Assembly (NCBI GenBank): GCA_947305045.1
Contig: CAMZCW010000027.1
Location: forward strand, 1 to 17,920
Length of the DNA stretch: 17,920 nucleotides
From: an uncultured Bacteroidales bacterium
GTDB lineage: Bacteria; Bacteroidota; Bacteroidia; Bacteroidales; UBA932
Direction of reading: 5' to 3'
Each line of letters begins with the position of its first letter. The first letter of the stretch is position 1. Made by a program: the position numbers and the translations under genes. The notes below the pieces were generated by a model. That model had not been told where the DNA came from and searched no databases. It saw only the letters and a program-made list of their open reading frames with translations. Of the stretch, positions 13,323 to 17,920 are shown piece after piece.

Positions 13323-14138
13323 ATGTTAATGCAGAGCACTGGCATATGGGGTTTCCTCAGTTTTGGCTGGGCCGATGTCCTGGACATCGCCATGGTGGCC
13401 ATTATCATCTTTTTGCTCATCCGTAGCATCAAGGGGGACTCCACCGTACTCAATATTGTGCTGGTGCTGGTAATCATGCTGGTGGTCCAGGCCGTGGTGA
13501 GCGCCCTGAACATGCGCATGATGACCGTCCTGATGAATACCCTCCTGGATGTGGGTGTTCTGGCCGTAATTATCCTGTTCCAGCCGGAAATCCGCCATGC
13601 GCTCAACCGCCTGGCCGTGCGCTCCGGCATTGCCCGCCGCAGCGGACAAATTTTCAACCGCCTGTTGGGCGTCAAGGAAGAAAAACTGGGCCGCCAGAGC
13701 GTGGAGGAGCTGGGAGAGGCCGTGCGGGCCATGTCGGCCGAGAAAACCGGCGCCCTCATTGTCCTGCAGCACAAGAGCTCCATGGAAGAGTACATGAATA
13801 CCGGCGACCGTTTTGAGGCCGATATCAACCGGCGGCTCATCATGAATATCTTTTTCAAGAATTCCCCGCTGCACGACGGCGCCATGATCATTGTGGGCGA
13901 CCACATTGCCGCCGCCCGCTGCCAGCTGCCCATGACCAACCGGACGGACATTCCCGCCCATTACGGCATGCGGCACCGCGCGGCCATCGGCCTGAGTGAA
14001 GATACGGATGCCGATATCCTTGTGGTTTCCGAGGAAACGGGCAACGTGAGTTTTGTGCGGGGTGGTGAAATCCAGACGGTGGCCAGCATGAAGGACCTCA
14101 GGGAACTGCTGAACAACGTGATGAACGAGGAGGGATAA
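13323..14138 (+). CDS. cdaA: membrane-bound diadenylate cyclase (CdaA/DacA type)
   Basis: The protein makes c-di-AMP from two ATP. About 100 N-terminal residues hold three hydrophobic helices (around 13-30, 35-57 and 66-82). The DAC domain has the catalytic DGA motif at 185-187 (LHDGAMIIVGD) and the RHR motif at 217-219 (YGMRHRAAIG). Length (271) is normal for CdaA. The start is ATG 13323 or 13329; a TTG at 13314 lies inside the promoter box and is unlikely. The mutS2 ATG follows the TAA stop with no gap, suggesting one transcript. In other bacteria c-di-AMP controls potassium, osmolyte and cell-wall balance, which fits loosely beside diaminopimelate genes, but a functional link is inference. 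Confidence 0.93.
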   Translation: MLMQSTGIWGFLSFGWADVLDIAMVAIIIFLLIRSIKGDSTVLNIVLVLVIMLVVQAVVSALNMRMMTVLMNTLLDVGVLAVIILFQPEIRHALNRLAVRSGIARRSGQIFNRLLGVKEEKLGRQSVEELGEAVRAMSAEKTGALIVLQHKSSMEEYMNTGDRFEADINRRLIMNIFFKNSPLHDGAMIIVGDHIAAARCQLPMTNRTDIPAHYGMRHRAAIGLSEDTDADILVVSEETGNVSFVRGGEIQTVASMKDLRELLNNVMNEEG

Positions 14139-16652
14139 ATGGACGCAAGACTGGAAGCCAAGCTGGGATTTGACAAGGTGCGGGCCGCCATTGAGGCACG
14201 CTGCTCTACGGAATATGCCGCTACCCGCGTGGCGGAGGAGGAGTTCAGCACGGATGCGGCCCAGATTCACCGCCGGCACCTGCTCGCGGACGAGATGCGC
14301 CTCATCCTCATGTTTGAGGACAGTTTTCCCACGGCCGGCTACATAGACGCCATCGCTTTTCTGGAACCGATTGGCAAAAGTGCTTCCATCGACTTGCTTT
14401 CCCTGGGCAAGCTGCGTACGCTGCTGGATACGCTCCGCAAGGCGCTGCACTTTTTCCATACGGTAAAGGAGGGAATTTACCCCAACCTGCAGCACCTGGC
14501 GGCAGGCATTCAGGCGCCCACGGAGGTCATGCAGCGCATCGACGCCATCCTGGACCGCCACGGGGACATCAAGGATACCGCCTCGGACGAGCTTTACAAG
14601 ATTCGCCGCAGCATCAAGGACAAGGAGATTAACATTTCCAAGCGGATGAACGCCATCCTGCGCCAGGCGCAGCAGGAGGGACTGGCCGATGCCGATGCCT
14701 CCGTAGCCATCCGCGACGGCAAAATGCTCATTCCGGTGACATCGGCCAAGAAAAGGGCCTTCCAGGGCTTTGTGTACGATGAAAGCGCCACCGGAAAAAC
14801 TACCTTCATGGAGCCGGCGGAGATTGTGGCGCTGCAAAACGAAATTGCGGAGCTGCATTTTGCCCAGACGCGCGAAATTGCCAAAATTCTTTACGAGTTT
14901 GCCGAATTCCTGCGGCCGTTTGTCCCGGAGCTCATTGCCGGAGCCACGTTTGTGGGAGAACTGGACTTCAACATGGCCAAGGCCTATGTGGCCCTGGACT
15001 ACATTGCCGGCATGCCGGTGGTGTCGGAAGACGGCCGGCTGAACCTGCGCAAAGCCCGCCATCCGTTGCTGGAAAAGAGCCTGCGGAAGGAGAAAAAAGC
15101 CATTGTTCCGCTCACGGTGGAACTCACTCCGGAAAAGCGCATCCTGCTTATCTCCGGCCCCAACGCCGGCGGCAAGAGCGTCTGCCTCAAAACCGTGGGC
15201 CTGCTGCAGTACATGTTCCAGTGGGGCATGCTCATTCCCACCTCGGAAAGCTCGGAACTGCCTGTATTTGACCGCATTATGGTCTCTATCGGGGATGACC
15301 AATCCCTGGAAAACGACCTTTCCACTTATAGTAGTTTCCTCTCCGACATGAACGCCATGCTCGCTGTGGCCGATGCCCGCACACTGGTGCTCATCGACGA
15401 ATTTGGCTCAGGTACGGAGCCTGCGGCCGGCGGCGCCATTGCGGAGGCCATCCTGCATGAGCTGGACAGCCGCGGGGCCTACGGAGTCATTACAACGCAC
15501 TACACCAACCTCAAACTATACGCTTCAAGCGCCGATACCGGCGTGGTGAACGGTGCCATGCAGTTCGATGCCGCCACCGTTGCGCCGCTCTTCCAGCTGG
15601 AAGTGGGGCTGCCGGGCTCATCGTTTGCGTTTGAGCTGGCCCGGAAGATGGGCCTGCCGGAGGCCATCGTGCACGATGCCGAGGAGCGTGCCGGCGAGCA
15701 GTTCGTGGGGATTGAGCGGAACCTCCGCAAAATTGCCCGCAGCCGCCGCGCCCTGGACGAGAAACTCACCAAGATCCGCGCCACGGACAAAACGCTGGAA
15801 GGCCTTACGGACCGCTACGAGAAAGAGCTGGAGGACATCCAGGAGATGCGCCGCCGCATCCTGGAGGAGGCCCGCGAGGAAGCGGAAAAGATTATCCGCG
15901 GAGCCAACAAACAGGTGGAGAACACCATCCGCACCATCAAGGAGTCGCAGGCCCGGAAGGAGGAAACGCAAGGGGCCCGCGCAGAGCTCCAAGGCTTCCT
16001 GGGCGCACTGGTAGACAGCCGCGGCAAGCGGGATGCCTATATCGACAAAAAACTGCAAAGCGTCAAGGAACGCAAGGAGCGCGAGAAAGTGCGCAAACGC
16101 AAGCGTGCCGACGGCGAAACCCTCCAACAGCTGGAGCAGGCGGAGGCGCAGGACCGCAAGATGGCCGCCTTCCGCAGCGCGCCGCTCAAGGTAGGGGAGA
16201 AGGTGCGTATCAAGGACAATGGCATGGTGGGCGAAGTGTCCACCGTGAGCACCAAGGCAGTGAGCGTGATTGTGGGCAATATCACCACCAAGCTGCCGCT
16301 GGACCGCGTAGAGCGCATAACGGCCAATGAGTACAAGGCGGTGGTGAAGGCGCCTGCGGAGCGCCCCCGCCAGGTGATGGACCGCGCCATCAGCGAGCGC
16401 AAGGCTTCCTTCAAACTGGAGCTCGATGTCCGCGGGGAGCGCGTGGTGGATGCGATTGACATTGTCATGCGTTATATTGACGATGCCATCATGCTGGGCG
16501 TTCCTTCGGTGCGGATTTTGCATGGAAAGGGAACGGGCGCGCTGCGGGAGGAAATCCAAAAGTACGTGCGTACCGTGCCCGGTGTACAGTCCGTTGCAGA
16601 CGAACACATCCAAATGGGTGGTTCCGGTGTAACGGTTGTGAAATTTGACTAA
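14139..16652 (+). CDS. mutS2: endonuclease MutS2 (Smr-domain MutS family)
   Basis: This 837-residue protein has the MutS2 layout: core and lever helices (about 1-300), an ABC-type ATPase with Walker A GPNAGGKS at 340-347 and Walker B LVLIDEFGSGTEP at 416-428, and a long charged coiled coil (about 520-670). A small beta domain (about 685-735, VGEKVRIKDNGMVGEV) and a C-terminal Smr domain follow, with LDVRG at 762-766 and HGKGTG at 795-800. There is no N-terminal mismatch-recognition domain, so this is not MutS. Known MutS2 proteins act in suppression of recombination or in splitting collided ribosomes; which applies here cannot be told. It directly abuts cdaA, and yraN follows after 12 bp. Length and motifs are complete. 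Confidence 0.96.
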   Translation: MDARLEAKLGFDKVRAAIEARCSTEYAATRVAEEEFSTDAAQIHRRHLLADEMRLILMFEDSFPTAGYIDAIAFLEPIGKSASIDLLSLGKLRTLLDTLRKALHFFHTVKEGIYPNLQHLAAGIQAPTEVMQRIDAILDRHGDIKDTASDELYKIRRSIKDKEINISKRMNAILRQAQQEGLADADASVAIRDGKMLIPVTSAKKRAFQGFVYDESATGKTTFMEPAEIVALQNEIAELHFAQTREIAKILYEFAEFLRPFVPELIAGATFVGELDFNMAKAYVALDYIAGMPVVSEDGRLNLRKARHPLLEKSLRKEKKAIVPLTVELTPEKRILLISGPNAGGKSVCLKTVGLLQYMFQWGMLIPTSESSELPVFDRIMVSIGDDQSLENDLSTYSSFLSDMNAMLAVADARTLVLIDEFGSGTEPAAGGAIAEAILHELDSRGAYGVITTHYTNLKLYASSADTGVVNGAMQFDAATVAPLFQLEVGLPGSSFAFELARKMGLPEAIVHDAEERAGEQFVGIERNLRKIARSRRALDEKLTKIRATDKTLEGLTDRYEKELEDIQEMRRRILEEAREEAEKIIRGANKQVENTIRTIKESQARKEETQGARAELQGFLGALVDSRGKRDAYIDKKLQSVKERKEREKVRKRKRADGETLQQLEQAEAQDRKMAAFRSAPLKVGEKVRIKDNGMVGEVSTVSTKAVSVIVGNITTKLPLDRVERITANEYKAVVKAPAERPRQVMDRAISERKASFKLELDVRGERVVDAIDIVMRYIDDAIMLGVPSVRILHGKGTGALREEIQKYVRTVPGVQSVADEHIQMGGSGVTVVKFD

Positions 16653-16664
16653 AACCTAATACCA

Positions 16665-17039
16665 ATGAATGTTCTGAGGACGAGCAAGATCGGGGAGACG
16701 GGAGAACAGCTGGCCTGCGATTTTTTAGAAACGCGCGGGCATCAAATCCTGGACCGCAACTGGCACAGCGGCCATTTGGAACTGGACATTGTTTCCGAAG
16801 GCCCGGACGGCCTGCATTTCGTGGAGGTGAAAGCCCGCACGGCTCCGGTTACCGCCACCGTGCTGGACCAGGTGAATGCTGTCAAGCAAAAACGGATTAC
16901 AGCTGCTGCTGCCCAATACCTTAACAAAAAACACCTGGCCGGAAAAGAAGTGTATTTTGACGTCATTTCCGTCCTGTTCGACGGCCAGACGTCCGTGGTG
17001 CGGTATTTCCCCCAGGCCTGGATTCCCATGTACATATAG
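16665..17039 (+). CDS. yraN: YraN/UPF0102 family protein
   Basis: This 124-residue cytosolic protein has the UPF0102 pattern: GETGEQLACDFLETRG (10-25), the GHLELDIV strand with Asp41, and the FVEVKAR strand with Glu54 and Lys56. Together these form the nuclease-like E-D-ExK core of the Holliday-resolvase-like fold. The biochemical function of the family is not settled. It follows mutS2 by 12 bp and precedes the guanylyltransferase-like gene by 16 bp, so all three are probably co-transcribed. Its neighbour MutS2 also acts on nucleic acids. Start ATG 16665 is the only in-frame ATG giving the full family length. Confidence 0.9.
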   Translation: MNVLRTSKIGETGEQLACDFLETRGHQILDRNWHSGHLELDIVSEGPDGLHFVEVKARTAPVTATVLDQVNAVKQKRITAAAAQYLNKKHLAGKEVYFDVISVLFDGQTSVVRYFPQAWIPMYI

Positions 17040-17055
17040 ACTAACCACACAATCA

Positions 17056-17829
17056 ATGAATACCAACAACCGATATTGCGTTATAATGGCCGATGGCTCC
17101 GGCGCACCATACCAGCTCCGCATCACCTTCGACCGTTTCCGGAAGGTCGTCCCCCAGGAAAACATCCTGGTGGTGACGCCCGGCCGTTTTGCCGGCGAGG
17201 CCCGCAAGGTGCTGCCGGAGCTGCTCCCTGAAAATCTGCTGCAGGAACCCATGGCCCGGAAAACCGCGCCCTGCATGGCCTATGCCGCTTATACCCTGCT
17301 TACCCGGAACCCGGAGGCCGTCATCGTGGCCACGCCGTGGGACCTGGTCATCCGCGACGAGCGCCTTTTCGCCCACACGCTGGGGGACGCTTTTACCTAT
17401 GTGGAAGAAAACGATGTCCTCATGACGCTGGGGATCGTCCCCAAAACGCCGGATGTGAACTTTGGTTACATCCAGGTGCGTGAGGGCCGCAACGCCCACC
17501 TGATGGCCGGGCCGCTGCAGGTGAAAACCTTCACGGAAAAGCCTTCGCCGGAGCTGGCCGACGTATTTGTGCGCACCGGCGAGTTCTTCTGGAACAGCGG
17601 TATCTTCATCTGGAAGGCGACGACGATTGTCTCGGAAATGGAAAAATACATTCCGGAAGTCACGGAAATGTTCAAAGGCTGGGAAACCCGCATCGGAGAC
17701 CCCGTTTTTGTGGAACAGGCCTACGTGGAATGCCCCAAGGTCTCCCTGGACTACGGCGTCATGGAGCGCACCTCCCGCGCCTGGCTCTATCCCGCGAGAT
17801 TTGGCTGGGCCGATATTGATAGGCTTTGA
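17056..17829 (+). CDS. mannose-1-phosphate guanylyltransferase-like protein, missing signature and C-terminus
   Basis: Most of this 257-residue protein aligns with ManC-type enzymes, which make GDP-mannose from mannose-1-phosphate and GTP: TFDRFRKVVPQENILVVT, TAPCMAYAAY, a Mg-binding-type Asp96 (TPWDLVI where SDH is usual), FTEKP with Lys162, WNSGIFIWK (179-187), LDYGVME and FGWAD with Asp253. The N-terminal nucleotide-binding signature (GGxGxRxWPxSRxxxPKQ) is missing. Instead MADGSGAPYQL joins directly to the next helix, an in-frame loss of about 20 residues. The chain also stops about 100 residues early, right after FGWADI, and a palindromic repeat begins six bases later. It may be a decaying gene with an intact frame or a paralog with another role. 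I would not assign enzyme activity. Start ATG 17056 matches the family N-terminus. Confidence 0.75.
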   Translation: MNTNNRYCVIMADGSGAPYQLRITFDRFRKVVPQENILVVTPGRFAGEARKVLPELLPENLLQEPMARKTAPCMAYAAYTLLTRNPEAVIVATPWDLVIRDERLFAHTLGDAFTYVEENDVLMTLGIVPKTPDVNFGYIQVREGRNAHLMAGPLQVKTFTEKPSPELADVFVRTGEFFWNSGIFIWKATTIVSEMEKYIPEVTEMFKGWETRIGDPVFVEQAYVECPKVSLDYGVMERTSRAWLYPARFGWADIDRL

Positions 17830-17834
17830 GGCCT

Positions 17835-17863
17835 GTCATTTCGAGCGAAGCCGAGAAATCTCC
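17835..17863. repeat. GTCAT-ATCTC palindromic repeat after the guanylyltransferase-like gene
   Basis: It starts GTCATTTCGAGCGAAG and ends GAGAAATCTCC, with outer arms ATTTC (17838-17842) and GAAAT (17855-17859). It begins six bases after the TGA of the shortened gene, so it may mark the event that removed the gene's 3' part. It is closely related to the copy at 9171-9212. Confidence 0.8.
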
Positions 17864-17888
17864 GCTTGTGAAAAAACCTGTTGATAAC

Positions 17889-17920
17889 TTTTGGTAAATC
17901 AAAATATTATCCGTATCTTT
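17889..17920 (+). promoter_or_regulatory. predicted promoter cut by the window end
   Basis: TATCTTT at 17914-17920 would be a TAnnTTTG box if the next base is G. TTTTGG at 17889-17894 stands at about the -33 distance. It would drive a gene beyond the window. Confidence 0.5.

Noticed and set aside
13326..15302. A 658-codon open frame on the - strand opposite cdaA and mutS2
   Set aside because: The + strand genes have clear catalytic motifs and normal lengths over the same bases; the antisense product shows no domain and has no promoter or start context.

Overview
The window looks like chromosomal DNA of a fairly GC-rich member of the Bacteroidota, most likely order Bacteroidales. The evidence is the Bacteroidota-type -7 promoter boxes (TAnnTTTG), an outer-membrane beta-barrel protein with a carboxypeptidase-D-like N-terminal domain, a fused aspartokinase-homoserine dehydrogenase, and weak or absent Shine-Dalgarno sites. 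All recognised genes lie on the + strand. I cannot place it to genus from sequence alone.

Layout: the 3' end of an unrecognised gene (2-136); a 144-bp tandem repeat array (188-about 690) running into the start of dapF; dapF; a panE-like reductase; a large outer-membrane barrel protein; dapA-dapD; a 516-bp gene-free stretch made of four kinds of local repeat, ending in a promoter; asd-dapE-dapB-thrA; a promoter; cdaA-mutS2-yraN; and a shortened mannose-1-phosphate guanylyltransferase-like gene. A final promoter is cut by the window end.

Functionally this is an aspartate-family cluster. ThrA and Asd make aspartate semialdehyde, DapA and DapB make tetrahydrodipicolinate, DapD and DapE carry the succinylated branch, and DapF makes meso-diaminopimelate for peptidoglycan and lysine. 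ThrA also makes homoserine. The aminotransferase step (DapC/ArgD) and LysA are not here. CdaA makes c-di-AMP; MutS2 and YraN are nucleic-acid proteins in the same transcription direction.

The unusual part is the repeats. At least three repeat systems are mixed with the lysine genes. (1) Small palindromes with outer ends near GTCAT and ATCTC lie both between genes and inside the reading frames of dapF (three insertions, about 96 extra residues) and dapE (two insertions, with 24-nt and 17-nt inverted arms), always keeping the frame. (2) A hairpin with variable stem flanked by copies of a TGATAYACAGNGAGTT-like motif is tandemly amplified before dapF and recurs around three other gene ends; it appears to supply the dapF start codon and the dapE stop codon. 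(3) Locally amplified units follow dapD. The in-frame palindromes resemble, in principle, the protein-coding palindromic elements known from Rickettsia, and are the best candidate here for something not yet described.
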